A DNA stretch of 64,000 nucleotides from Siphonodentalium dalli (GCA_032622095.1 CP136066.1:98605319-98669318); one strand, 5' to 3'. Counted from the stretch's first letter, positions 44,049 to 56,004 are shown. The notes: generated from the sequence alone by a model not told the origin. A program made the numbers and translations.

Positions 44049-44515
44049 AATCCAAAATTGGAGGTACCAAGACAAATAATTGCCACATTTATTAGTTTTT
44101 GACACCTTTTTGTAACTCCCTACACATTTGGCCCAGTTTGTGCTTGCATGCCTATAATGATAATTTCTCAAGATTGGTACAATTTTCGAACAGGAAAATT
44201 GTTTCCATAAATCCCCGATATTTTGTTCATTGTACATATTAGTTTTGTTGTATGTTATCTAAATGTGTTTTCTGTTCCATATTCTGTTCATTGCATGCAA
44301 TCTATAAAAATGAGCTACATTCAGAGAAATTGAGAAGCCCAGATTAAAATATTTTTAAATTTACCAAAACATATTTGAATTTTTATTTGTTATTAAAATG
44401 GTGTTTTAAAAAAGATTATTTTTTTTTAGACCTAGTTTCGAATATTTGATCTCGATATACCCTCGACTTAGAATATTTCTGATTATTTCCTCCCTCCTGC
44501 CTTGGCCGCAGCCTT
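44049..44515. other. Intron sequence, nothing recognised
   Basis: Includes the recurrence of the 41,845 segment and a TCGACTTAGAATATTTCTGA block (44,464) that recurs at 44,606. Confidence 0.45.
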
Positions 44516-44773
44516 CCCTAGTAAATATAAAAGGCTGCCGCAACCCTCGCAGCCTTATTTGCAACCTTCGCAGCCTTCTTCGCAACCTTCGCAACCCTCG
44601 ACTTAGAATATTTCTGATTATTTCATTCTTGCTGCCTTGTTCGCAACCTTCGCAACCTTCTTCGCAGCCTTCGCAACCCTCTTCGCAACCCTCTTCGCAA
44701 CCTTCGCAACCCTTTTCGCAGCCTTCGCAAAGGTTGCGCAGAGGTCTGCGGCAACCTACTATTTCTACTAGGG
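44516..44773 (+). mobile_element. 9-bp repeat element (TTCGCARCC) with CCCTAGTA ends, copy 2
   Basis: CCCTAGTAAATATAAAAGGC at the left and CTATTTCTACTAGGG at the right are inverted ends around the 9-bp array. CCCTAG ends recall piggyBac, but no TTAA flanks are present. Confidence 0.6.
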
Positions 44774-44904
44774 AAAACACTTGTACAAAAATAACTGATA
44801 CATTTCGAGTTAGACTTATATGACAAAAGTGACAGTGCACAGATAGAAACCTCAAAAACTGTATAATAGGTCTAGCCAGTAATGCATATAGGTCTCGCCG
44901 GTTT

Positions 44905-45252
44905 TTGCAGAGGGTGAAACTAAATTCACCCTCTGGGGACCTCATTCTGCTTAGGCCTCAGCTTTGGAAAGTTTATTTATTATCAGATTTCTATAGAAAC
45001 TTAGATACTATTTCTTTTTTAGTTTATTTTTTCTATATCCACAAATTGGCAGACGACACATTGCATAATCGAGGGTCCAAATGGGTGTACATGACAATAT
45101 TCACCATTTGGGAACTTCAATCTGAGTATATGTCTTCCATAGCAGATGAGGTCCCCAGAGGGTGAATTTAGTGATGCTAGCCTGCTGTGCAGGATAGCAT
45201 CACTAAATTCACCCTCTGGAGACCTCATTCTGCAAACGACAGGCACACTAAT
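44905..45252. mobile_element. Family H MITE, copy 7 (left hairpin truncated)
   Basis: Right hairpin 45,147-45,233 is intact (GAGGTCCCCAGAGGGTGAAT ... CTCTGGAGACCTCATTCTGC). Right end GACAGGCACACTAA. Confidence 0.7.
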
Positions 45253-45930
45253 ATCAGCCCATATAAAAATCCCCCTTGGTACCTCCATGGTAAAACACCA
45301 CGGTAAACCATGGTAAAAAAAACGAGATATATTGGCCACCTATCGTGGTGTCACCATGGTGGTTTACCATGGTTTACCGTGGTGGTTTACCGAGTGTTAC
45401 CATGGTGGTGAACCACCGTGGTAAACCACCATGGTGACACCACGATAGGTGGCCAATATATCTCGTTTTTTTTACCATGGTTTACCGTGGTGTTACCATG
45501 ATGGTATACTGTGGTTTACCGTGGTGTTACCATGGTGGTATACTGTGGTTTACAGTGGTGTTACCATGATGGTATACTGTGGTTTAGCGTGGTGTTACCA
45601 TGGTGGTATACTTTGGTTTACCGTGGTGGTATACTGTGGTTTACCTTGGTGTTACCATGGTGGTATACTTTGGTTTACCGTGGTGTTACCATGATGGTAT
45701 ACTGTGGTTTACCATGGTGTTACCATGGTGGTATACTGTGGTTTACCGTGGTGTTACCATGATGGTATACTTTGGTTTACCGTGGTGTTACCATGATGGT
45801 ATACTGTGGTTTACCATGGTGTTACCATGGTTTACCACAGTGTTACCATGGTGGTACACTGTGGTTTACCATGGTTTACCGTGGTGTTACCATGATGGTA
45901 TACTGTGGTTTATCATGTGGTTTATCATGA
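45253..45930 (+). mobile_element. CCATGG-rich repeat element W1
   Basis: Begins CCCATATAAAAATCCCCCTT, the same terminus found inverted at the end of W2 (54,640-54,662). Then a perfect inverted repeat (separate entry) and about twelve units of roughly 34 bp (TGTTACCATG.TGGTATACTG.GGTTTACC). ORFs of up to 131 codons are repeat-derived (WYTVVY periodicity). Confidence 0.8.
45301..45488. repeat. Perfect 68-bp inverted repeat
   Basis: 45,301-45,368 and 45,421-45,488 are exact reverse complements, including eight-base A and T runs, around a 52-bp spacer. Would form a very stable cruciform or RNA hairpin. Confidence 0.9.
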
Positions 45931-45996
45931 CACAAGGGAGGAGACAGTCTCAGACAGATGAAACTTTGCATACATGTGTTTATATGTACATCTAAA

Positions 45997-46418
45997 CAAG
46001 GCTGCAAATAATATGTCTGTCATTTGCAGAATGAGGTCCCCAGAGGGTTAGCATCACCAAATTCACCCTCTGAGGACTTCATTCTGCTTAAGCCTCAACT
46101 GCTATGGGAGATCTAGTATCAGTATGAAATTCCCCAATTGAAGTTGGTGATGTTCACCCATTAGTCACGTCGATTGTGAATTTTATCTGCTGCAAATTAG
46201 GTGATATAGAAACTGAATAGAAGGGGATTAAGTAACTCAAAACATTGTTAATTTGTGACTATAAATAATTCCTAGAAGATGAGACCTTAGTAGAATGAGG
46301 TCCCCAGAGGGTGAATTTAAATTTGGTGATGCTAGCCCACTGTGCAGGATAGCGTCACTAAATTCACCCTCTGGGGGACCTCATTCTGCAAATGCCAGAC
46401 ACACTATTTGCAGGCTTG
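45997..46418. mobile_element. Family H MITE, copy 8, with TSD
   Basis: CAAGGCTGCAAATAATATGT ... CACACTATTTGCAGGCTTG. Flanks CATCTAAA (45989-45996) and CATCTAAG (46419-46426), 7/8 match. Hairpins at 46,028-46,089 (shortened) and 46,291-46,391. Confidence 0.8.
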
Positions 46419-46426
46419 CATCTAAG

Positions 46427-47653
46427 TATCGAGGAAAAACATCTTTGATTGGACTCAACTATTGTGAAAAGGAACACACAGCTTCATTAAATTAAAATTT
46501 AATTAGAAAGGTACGGAGAAACTTTTCAACGATTATTGTTGAATATTCTTGATTGTTCAGCATCATGTTACTATACCATAAAAAGTGAATATTCCAGACT
46601 GTATCACACGCATATATCGCAGTACACTATTTATGTAGATAAAGTTGATGAATAACATATTGTTATTTCCATGATGAAGTACATGTACACACATGTACAA
46701 TGTATGTAGTAGCTGCACAATCCCATACAAGTCGCCTATTCATACGACACATACTCTGGCACTAGATTCCCTGCTGCACGTTAGCACACACTGAAAAGAA
46801 TAGTACATATGAAGCATCAATTATACATTATAGAACAATTAATATAACAAGTTGCCGATAAGATTTACATGGTCATGTAATACAAGGTTCATTCTGTTTG
46901 ACTTGCATGGGACAATCATATCTCAAATTTGTAATGATCATATCATATTCCATCTGTTCAGAACCTGGAAACTGGTTGATATTCTGTTACTAGTAAGCTT
47001 TTATACAACAATGAACAAACAACACAGGGAATATAAGGGTTTGTTAATTCTTGTTCCTTAATAATCTGTTTCTAAGTAGGGGTTGGTTCCAACTTCCAGC
47101 TCGAGATTGCATGATTTTTGTGACTTGCATGTGGGCCAATATCGCCATAAATATTGAATTAATTACCTGGGAGAAATTCCATGATTGAAAGCAACGCAAA
47201 GCAAAATCGGCTCATCAAAGTCACCTAAATCATGCAATATTGAGATGGGACGTTCACCTACTGTGAAATACATCTTCTGTAGAATCTCAATCATGTACAA
47301 ATAATTTAATATCATCTCCGGTGTTGTCGCTTGACGAATGGGAATATAAATGACACTAAATTTTCAAGTGTTTAAACCTTTCTTCCAACCACCTTGCAGG
47401 GATGGTGCCAGATTTCCCAGGCACAAGGACAGTCAGAAGGACTTCGATCCCCGACATGGGGTGGGCTACATTGCATATTACCCTGATGGGGAGGGGGTTA
47501 ACCCTATTGATTGATCGATTGTTTATTCGAGGCATTATCAAACGATTGGAACTAACATACAGAGTATCCACCCATCAACAAAATAAACAATGCAAAAAAG
47601 AAACCACTTGCATATATAAGAGTCTATTAAGAGAATGCACTGGCATAATATGT
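46427..47653. other. Intron sequence with one dispersed repeat
   Basis: 47,035-47,285 is a diverged copy of 35,755-36,000. A family C hairpin fragment lies at about 47,605-47,646. Otherwise nothing recognised. Confidence 0.45.
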
Positions 47654-47938
47654 TTAATCCTTTCATGACGGGTGTTGCGCTGGAGCAGCATTAAATATCC
47701 TGTGCCAGTGCATTCTCTTATATATGTGAGTATTGGTACCTCGCATATCTAAGAGAATGCATTGGCTTAAATATTATTAGACTAATGCATTCTCTTATAT
47801 ATTCGAGGTGCCTATGGGTGACTCGCATATACCTGTATAAGAAAATGCATTGGCACATGGTTTTCGCATAATTTCGGGAAGCTCCAGTCATGAAAAGGTT
47901 AATGCAGCACCAGAGCAGCTCCCATCATGAAAGGGTTA
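47654..47938. mobile_element. Family C MITE plus extra right end
   Basis: TTAATCCTTTCATGACGGG at 47,654. One right end AAAAGGTTAA (to 47,902) and a second AAAGGGTTAA (to 47,938). Two hairpins (47,706-47,765; 47,782-47,852). Confidence 0.72.
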
Positions 47939-48107
47939 AGAATAGGTCAACATAAGAAAATAACTAATTAAAAACTAAAAATTTAAGCCAAGTATACCTG
48001 CCGAACCATATTTTTCTGATATGTATAAGTAACCCGAACAAGACTTGGTGTGAACAAGGAGGTCTTTCAGTCATTTCCTTGTCAGACGTTTTGTGTGATT
48101 ACCGGCT

Positions 48108-48482
48108 AGACATATTATGTACTTGTTCGGCTACGTGAAACTGATATTAAGTTAGTATTCAGGCTCTATGACAACTGGAGGAATGTAACATTCTAACAAC
48201 ATAGCCAAAACTTTTAAGCAAATTGACCGTACCACTCCATTGAAAACATCATCAGAACTACGCTCAATTGTAAATATTTACAACTCGATTCGGGACGCAT
48301 CTATCGGCGATAAACTAATGAAAATGATTTCGCCATGGAGAGTCACTGCATTTGATTCATATACAAGAATGACAGTGTGTATTATCAATTTAGATATACT
48401 ATTTGTAAAAATTTGAACAAGATTATTCTCTATTATTTCTATTTGATCACCATACCAGAGTGCTTCACATCACTTTAAGTGA
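48108..48482 (+). repeat. Repeat family T, uninterrupted copy
   Basis: 375 bp aligning to three pieces of 21,629-28,245. It serves as the paralogous empty site for both insertions there. No TIR, so the class is unclear. Confidence 0.8.
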
Positions 48483-48929
48483 AGTCAAGCTCGGTTAGTC
48501 AGCCTGGTGATTCCGGGTTTTGCCAACGTTCGGTGCGACTCTCGCACTTCTCTCAGTCTCACTTGTTCTGTTACTATAAATACTAGAATAACTGTTTTTG
48601 TTCTGTGAATTCGCTTAGAAACCCCCTATCATTCATAATGAGTCACTTGAAAGTCGAAACTTGATTGAGGTCGAACTTAAACAGGTCTTTAAATATTAGA
48701 CCGATCGATCTAAATTTAAACTAAAATAGACCATCGGTCTTTCATCGCCTGCATGTATCAGGTTCATTCTGGAATAAGGGTAGTCTAAAATTTATTATAC
48801 ATTGAAGGTATCTTTATCCCATAGATTTCGACTAGGTTAAGTGGAATCACGCATAGCTGTAATCACCGCGTGACTGATTGTGAACAGAACTTCAGAAGAA
48901 AGTTGTAAAAAAAATAAGTCAATAACATC

Positions 48930-51127
48930 GGTCCTACTAAACAACGAACACAAACGAACACAAACGAACATAAACGAACACAGGTCTAAAAAGCGGAATA
49001 GAAGGGTGAAATTTGGTTTGTGTGTGCGTGTGGGTCCATTATATGTGTATGTGGTGTTATTTCCAACTTTGATGACTTATTTTTCGAGTTATAAGCATTA
49101 TTTGAATGCAAAGCTACTAAACAACGAACACAAACGAACATGAGATTAGCCGTATTGCAAAGGTGTTAATAAAGGTGTTAATTAACTACCGCCTTCTCTA
49201 TGGCTTATATACTCTGTATCTTTGTCACTGAGTTGTTTTGACTTTGTTAATTTGTCTTATTATGACTTCGTTTAACTTTCCTGTCATCACACTGCTCTTT
49301 CAGTAGAGCTTCAGGTACTAGAATCAAAGTTTGTTTTATATACAATCGAATATTTATATGTTATTTTATCACATGATTACCACTATTTTCCTATGTAATA
49401 TTCGGGCGTAATAGACACGTGTAATATCGTCGCGTGCAATGACGTCACGCTGCTCTTTGGGACAAAGTTCTCTGCCTGTTAATTATTGTTGTTTTCGATA
49501 AAATTTAAGCGATTATATGACCATGTGATAAAAAGTATCTCAAACTCGTTCTATTTTATACGTAATTTATCAACCTCGTCCACTAAATTCTATTTTGTAA
49601 ACCTCGGCTCAAATCGAATTTAGTGAACTCGGTTGATAAATTCCGTATAAAATAGAAACTCATGTGAGATCCTCTATGTATATTTGCATACTATATGCTA
49701 ACTTTCTGTCGTTTATTGGTGATCGTCTTGGTTTTTGATGCCTTCACTCTTTCACTTTCACTTTTTTTTGCGAGAGCGGTAGTTTTGGGTATAGTTAATT
49801 GTCGTCAGTTGAAGTTTGGAATTTGGAATTGTCACTAACAAAATTAAGAAGTCTTCGCATTAGTCTGTCTCGTTAATTGTTCGACCGTCATATTTGTTCA
49901 AATTTCGTATCTCACTTCCAAAGATGATGCAATGCCTGATAATGTAAAATCCCCTCCACTCGAATGTCACGCAGTTATCAGTCACTGTTTCATTTAAATT
50001 GTCTGTAAACTCAGTAAAAAAAATTGTTAATTATATTATTAAAGGCACGGGAGGCCTTAGTTGTCGAAAATATTCATATTTGTTCCAATCACCGTAAACA
50101 GAAAAACACTAAAACGCATACAGTTTCGTTCATCGTGTAAACAGCATGCTATCATAAAGACCTACTATATTTTACCTAAGCAAGAGCCTGATTGTGTTAC
50201 AGAAGACAGCACAGTATACGTGTTACTGGCTAATCACACACAAATGATATAAACGCTCTTTATTAGTTCAATATCAGGAATTCAGCAACAAAGAACGCTC
50301 TTTATGTTTACCATCATAATATAAACAAACACCAGGAAAGTAACTTTTTATGCTTTTGTTTTTACAATGGTCAAACATATGACAATAACATACTGTTTAT
50401 GCGATATTTCTTATTTGAATACGGACAAAGTCTGTCTAAGACTGTCTACATTTTCTTTTTGTGTCGGTTTTTGACCGTTGGAAATATTTTCACAGCATAT
50501 ATACCCACTGTCAAGGACTCCCACACCTTTAATGCTTTCATAATCGTTATTTGTCCATTTCTGAATTGTTGAAATTTGTTTTCTAGCATTGAAAACTTTC
50601 GTCTTTAGTCTTTCCATAAATGTAAGGTATCGTCTGTTGTCACAAATATTTGTCAATTATGTCTGTCTGTATTTCGTCATAAATGATTTTGTTTTCTATT
50701 GTTTCCAAGCCGCTCTCGCTATTGAATACTTTCCTATCTTATTGACTCAAATGTTTTGTTAGCTATGCATTAAAACGCCGACCTCTGATGTTTCCCCGTG
50801 TTTTTATTGCCATCAGTGATAAAATTGACAATCATCTTGCAGTAAAAACAAGGAGACAGAGTAAGCCGTAGTTAATTAACACCTGCATGGTATCCTCTGC
50901 ACTGCCGCTAATCTTATGTTCGTTTGTGTTCGTTGTTTAGTAGTTTTGTATTAAAATAATGCTAATAACTAAAAAAATAAGTTATCAAAGTTGGAAATAA
51001 CACCACATACACATAGAATGGACCCACGCGCACCCACAAACCAAATTTCACCCTTCTACTCCGCTTTTTGGACCTGTGTTCGTTTATGTTCGTTTGTGTT
51101 CGTTTGTGTTCGTTGTTTAGTAGGACC
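48930..51127. mobile_element. Mutator-like element, 2.2 kb, about 220-bp TIRs, 8-9 bp TSD
   Basis: 48,930-49,150 and 50,910-51,127 are inverted copies (GGTCCTACTAAACAACGAAC; AAGGGTGAAATTTGGTTTGT; GGTGTTATTTCCAACTTTGA), with weaker similarity to about 49,200. Each TIR carries CAAACGAACA repeats at both its own ends. CAATAACAT flanks both sides (48920-48928 and 51128-51136). No transposase: the 81-codon minus ORF at 50,411-50,656 is unrecognised. Confidence 0.85.
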
Positions 51128-51620
51128 CAATAACATATGATTTAAAATTAAAAAAAATAACACCCATCATCAGATCATTACAATACAAGGAACTCATCAG
51201 CCACCACCAATTAATTCATAGTATGCATACCTTCTGAATATTAAGAAATAGTAAGTTGTGAGAGAATTATCAGAGAAAATCATCTTTTTTCCCCGTCAAT
51301 CAACCTGCACGAGAGACAAGAGTTCTCTCCCGCTCACCTTTTAAATTTGTTTTCGTACATTAACAAACTTCGTACTAATTACTGCTATATAGGAGGGTGA
51401 CGACCCCCCTCCCCCTGGCATCCGGCATCCGGCTTAAATTGAACCCCGGCATCCGGAATACTATTTGATTAAATTTATTGAAAACATACTCAGGAACGAA
51501 GTGAACGTTAGCATGATGTATTGGAATTAGTCTCCGTATTGGCTAGTAATGATTTGATTTAGCAGCTTTATGGAAAGATTAAACTTTTTACTAAATGTAT
51601 GATCTCATATTATACATATA

Positions 51621-51897
51621 TACGCCCTGTCTAACTTACTCGCGGCCAGATTGGATCCACCAGGTCCGGTTCCGTGTTTTTAGTGCTACAGTTCAAAGTT
51701 TTGGAGTAACATTTCCATATATGACATATATGGAAGTCATGAATATTCAAAAGCTCCATATATGGAAATGCTACTCCAGAACTTTGATATGTAGCAATAA
51801 AACAACCGGGGCTGCATGGAAGAATCTATGATACCACTGAACCGGACCTGCATGGTGGATCTAATATGGCCGCGAGTTAATGACATGATAGGGCGTA
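51621..51897. mobile_element. Palindromic MITE, 277 bp, nested
   Basis: TACGCCCTGTC..TTACTCGCGGCCA and its complement at the right end; GGATCCACCAGGTCCGGTT arms and a CCATATATGGAA centre. Confidence 0.72.
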
Positions 51898-52096
51898 TTA
51901 GGTGGGGGTGAAAGGCATAGACCATGTTCCAAAATGACAGAAGTGGTATAATATACTGAATGAGGAGAAGTGGCATGTGCGGAAACCACCTAGCTAATCT
52001 TGCATGGGTGACCGTTCATGGTCGAAAACGGTAGTATTGTACACCAGGGACACGCAAATAGAAAACTAACATCTTTTTAATATTTAATATTTCAAA

Positions 52097-52543
52097 TTAA
52101 AGGTACTCAATCAGAGGTCTCCATATCATCACATTCCAACAAGAACGACAACATGTTTTGAAATGCCGCTTCAGTTATCATAATCTAATAATTGCCCAAA
52201 TATAACGAAAAGCACAATCAACTATAGTATAAAATTGCACAAAACCTGTTATTTATCAACATTTTGTTCAACGAAATTTTGCGGGTTTGTCAAAGATCTA
52301 ACACAACAAGCCACTTGATTTTAGAGTTATCCATCTTTAACCGCAATTTGGTCAATGAAATTCTTCTCGTTGACTGTCTATTGGGCCACATAAAAAAAAT
52401 AGATTTCAAACATCGATATTTGATCACTCTGAGCTGTGATGGATGGGTTCCTCGACTCGAATCAAATATGTTTTACCCCCCCCCCCCCCCGAAGCCAAGG
52501 AAATAGTAATTTGCGAGCGTTGATTCGGATTGAGTACCTTTAA
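52097..52543 (-). mobile_element. Family R element, full inverted copy, TTAA ends
   Basis: TTAAAGGTACTCAATC at the left and GGATTGAGTACCTTTAA at the right. Matches 17,564-18,007 in reverse. Includes a C17-18 run near 52,473. Confidence 0.8.
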
Positions 52544-52772
52544 CAAACGTATAGCATTATACATGTGCAGTATAGTATAATAAATCTAACAATGTTATGA
52601 TTTCACATAACTCTAGGAGTTAAGATTATAATAATTCATGTTTACAAACACCTCATCATGTCACACAACACACTCGCAATATCATGCAATTTTATCAGTG
52701 ATTAATTATTGAAGCATTTGTGAGGCACGGGCACTCATGGTCCCGCCCAATTGTATTTTGTAGCATATTATT

Positions 52773-53111
52773 TCATATCCGTGAACTTGTAAATATTTGG
52801 CACTTGTCGCCTCCCTGCATTCCATGTCGATGCAGTACATATGTCCATGCCACTCTTTCTCCGTCTCCGCCTGTAAAAAATCTTCCATTTGGATACTCGG
52901 GATCTCTTGCAAGCCTCTTCAGTGCAACTTTGAACCTGTAGTTCGAGACTCCGAGTGTCTTAACCCATTCGCCATGGGCATATTCTTTTGTCAACACCGC
53001 CCTGATTGTACTTAAATTGTTTTCTCCGTTGAAGTTTAGTCCAAAACTGCGAGTTTCAGACTTTTTAATGGTGTTATTAAATTGAAGTCGCATGCAGGCT
53101 TCTAAATACAT
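52773..53111 (-). CDS. Possible 112-codon ORF inside the 6-bp-TSD element
   Basis: Minus strand. Peptide starts MYLEACMRLQFNNTIKKSET, with later TIRAVLTKEYAHGEWVKTLG and RFKVALKRLARDPEYPNGRF. The balanced, non-repetitive composition (R/K with V, L, Y, W) looks more protein-like than other ORFs of this size here. No family recognised and no splice sites assigned. It may be an exon of the element's lost transposase or of a captured gene. Confidence 0.3.
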   Translation of the reverse strand: MYLEACMRLQFNNTIKKSETRSFGLNFNGENNLSTIRAVLTKEYAHGEWVKTLGVSNYRFKVALKRLARDPEYPNGRFFTGGDGERVAWTYVLHRHGMQGGDKCQIFTSSRI

Positions 53112-53492
53112 TTTTCAAAATTTAATAAAAATTAATTACATATTCAAAATTATTGCCAAGCAGACATCAGATTGGCGACAACTCTATCGGATATAATATA
53201 ACAAACCGATATCGCATATCAGCATTGCGATTTATTTTAACAGATGTGATAACGAGACGTATAATTAGCTAAATTGTGGAAAATAGTGTGTCCGAGCAAA
53301 GAAATATAAATTAGCGGACGTAATTTCGTTGTGTTTTTGCTGTTTAACGTCAAGAAAAATTATCAATGGAAGCATCCGGCATCCGATATATGTGCCCGAC
53401 GGCATCCGGCGTACGGTGGACTGGCATCCGGAATACGCCATAACAGACCCCGCATCCGGCGTACGAAAAGGGGGGTCGTCACCCTCATATAG

Positions 53493-54084
53493 TACTCGCA
53501 AACGAGTTGAAACATTCAAATGTAAACGTCTCAGAGTTCAATATGTGGTTATCCAAATTGAAAACCAAGATTAATCCATCAGATTAAAAAATTAAATGCG
53601 TTTGCAAATTGTCGATGTAAACTAGCAGACAGGGCATCAATCATATAGAGCTTTATGTAGGTAGAAATGATATTAACAGCGACTATTTTGGGTTCGTATA
53701 TCTCTTTCTAAACATGTCCATCTGAACCTATTCTTTTATAAGGCAGCAATTATTACCTTTAAAGGATTCGTCCAGATCCGAAAATCCCCATTCAGAGTCG
53801 TTCAGTTCGCCTTTACAAAATCGTCAATATTGAAGCTTTCCGGCAGACGACGCACGCATCACCACGTGATACCGCGCGCGACTCACCAATCGGGCGGCCG
53901 ATTTGGGTCTAACAATGTCAATTGTTTGTTACGAACAACTACATACATGTATCTTCTCACGTCAAAAGCTGGTGTCATTTTGTTCGACAAAAATATGGTT
54001 TAGTGCAAAAAATATCACGTTTAACAATTCAATTGGTTAAAATTTTAATAATTTGTTTTCCCAGTGCTAATTATAGAACCCGGG
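53493..54084. other. Intron sequence, nothing recognised
   Basis: One CACGTG near 53,873 in a CpG-containing patch (53,840-53,910). Confidence 0.4.
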
Positions 54085-54662
54085 GTATATAACCGTGGTA
54101 CTAGTACCGGGGTGTACCAGTAGCGTGGTATATCGAAGCATGTAAATACCATTGTAGATGAGAGCCACAACATGGTAAATAGCATTGTGGTTGAAGGTCA
54201 AAGTAAAATGTAATGGTGGTACCTTGATTGAAAAACTTTAGTGCTGTGCTACCACCGTGGTTATACTTGGTGCCACCATGGTTTCACCTTGATAGAAAAA
54301 CTTTACTGTGCTACCACCGTGGTGATACCTTGGTAGAAAAACTTTACTGTGCTACCACCATGGTGATACCTTGGTCAGGTTTGGTGCCACCATGGTTTCA
54401 CCGTGGTACAAAAACTTTACTGTGCTACCACCGTGGTACCACCTTGGTGGTACCACCTTGGTGCCACCATGGTTTCACCTTGGTACAAAAACTTTACTGT
54501 GCTATCACCGTGATACAACCTTGGTACCACCGTGGTGTTTTCACCGTGGTACCACTTTACTGTGCTACCACCATGGTGAACCAAGATGTCACCATGTTGA
54601 ACCAAGGTGGTACCTTGGTGAAACCATGGTTTCACCAAGGTGACACCAAGGGGGATTTTTAT
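54085..54662 (-). mobile_element. CCATGG-rich repeat element W2
   Basis: Degenerate array of CCACCGTGGT/CCACCATGGT and 'AAAAACTTTACTGTGCTACCA' units, ending GGTGACACCAAGGGGGATTT, the inverse of the W1 start. ORFs on both strands are repeat-derived. Confidence 0.75.
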
Positions 54663-55343
54663 ATGGGAGGCTTGCTGGTAATGCATATCAACATAAGTGA
54701 GGCCTGAATTGCCTGCATTATTTTGAAACCACAAAGCTGTGAAGTATTAATGTCACATGACTAGAAAAAGGACAATGCTCTAGCAACTAAATATCATTGT
54801 TCTGATAAACGTAAGCATGTGTGACTTTTCGTAAATTGTTATTCACACACGGCCGAGCAACTGTTGATTACCTACAGGTATTTAGATTCCCCACCTTTCA
54901 CATCAATAAACGCTGTGCCCAAATATGGAAATGTTCCCAAAATGTTGCACATTCATAACGGTGAAATTTGTATTTAATTTACTATGTGAATAATTAACAA
55001 GTATTTGACCATACTCGGAAAGATTACAAAATTATCTCACATCTATGGGTCTACCCTGATGTACCCAAATTTCACCCATCTAAAGGCCTGATTACCTGTT
55101 AACGAATGTAAAGGTTTCATGGAGATTGGAGAGGTGGTTGCTGAGTATAGCCTTGAAACTTTTTGACCAAATGAAACGTTTCTTGGCTATTATCAAAATA
55201 AAAATTGAACCATTTTTCCAGTGATTCCCAACTTTTGAATATTATTCCTCATGAATTGGCCAAAAATGTCTTGATGTTCTCACTCCAACAGACAAAATTG
55301 AACGATAAAAGTGTAATCTTTAAGGTCATTGAAATCTTTTCAG
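54663..55343. other. Intron end before exon k
   Basis: No repeat recognised. An overlapping open frame at 55,205 runs into the exon in another frame and is not supported. Confidence 0.4.
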
Positions 55344-55512
55344 TTGTCCCAGATTTCCCAGCAATTGTCATTTCTGAAGAATGGTAACAACTCAATAGAT
55401 GTGGAACAATATAATAATGCACAAGTCAGCCTTGTTGAACAGCAGCGTATAACCAGTGAGTTACAGAAAATTCATCGAGACCAAATAGATGCCGCCAACA
55501 TAATAGTATCAG
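55344..55512 (+). CDS. Coiled-coil protein gene, internal exon k
   Basis: Acceptor GAAATCTTTTCAG (ends 55343); donor TCAG|GTTTGT (55513). It enters in phase 0, as the exon at 33,758 requires, and leaves with one base. 56 codons: LSQISQQLSFLKNGNNSIDV, an Asn/Gln-rich break, then VSLVEQQRITSELQKIHRDQ and DAANIIVS. The second half is a clear coiled coil. The 21.5-kb gap to the previous exon is large, but strand, phase and composition all agree. Confidence 0.8.
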
Positions 55513-56004
55513 GTTTGTTTCTATTGACAACTAAACCATATAAATAAAAATGGTTACAATTTTTTATGATAAAATTCATTTTTTATTTATAGCTATATAT
55601 ATGTTCAATTGTACTTCAAAAATATCATTTCAGTATAACACTCTGTTCATATCCATCTATTAATTTGCATCATCTAATATTTATGGTGGAAATGAATGCA
55701 TTAATTAATTATGTATTCCTTAATAGACTAATCAACAAATTGATTACATTATCTTCTTCAAAAATGGTATTATTTATTAACCATTTTCTAGTTCATTCTC
55801 TTGGGAATAGGAATTTTGTTGGGCTACTGGAAACTTCATTTCCTGGATTTCCGTGTGCAAAAAGACCAAATACCATGGGTGAAATTACCACTTAAAGTTT
55901 GTTGCTTTAAAAGCACTAAATAAATGCTTCTCCATTGGGAAAATTAAATATATATAGCATGTATAAACAGTATTTTAAAATGTGTTATTGCTTTTTTAAT
56001 TCAG

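Larger units (their letters stand above)
51393..53486. mobile_element. 2.1-kb DNA element with 6-bp TSD
   Basis: Ends GAGGGTGACGACCCCCC and GGGGGGTCGTCACCCTC are inverted; ATATAG flanks both (51387-51392 and 53487-53492). GGCATCCGG repeats lie just inside each end. Superfamily unclear. Carries a nested palindrome, a nested R element and a possible minus-strand ORF. Confidence 0.78.

Noticed and set aside
43668-44237. 189-codon minus-strand ORF
   Set aside because: Crosses a CA/TG microsatellite (CVCVCV run) and a Helitron end.
45449-45995. Overlapping plus-strand ORFs up to 131 codons in the CCATGG-rich array
   Set aside because: Every frame is open because the tandem unit lacks stops; the peptide is a WYTVVY-type periodic product. 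No start context or domain.
49100-51130. GTTCGTTTGTGTTCG repeats as a telomere-like or satellite array
   Set aside because: They are confined to the two inverted terminal repeats of the Mutator-like element, three to four units each.
52706-52912. 68-codon minus ORF overlapping the 112-codon ORF
   Set aside because: Overlaps in another frame, shorter, ends in a low-information stretch; at most one of the two is real.
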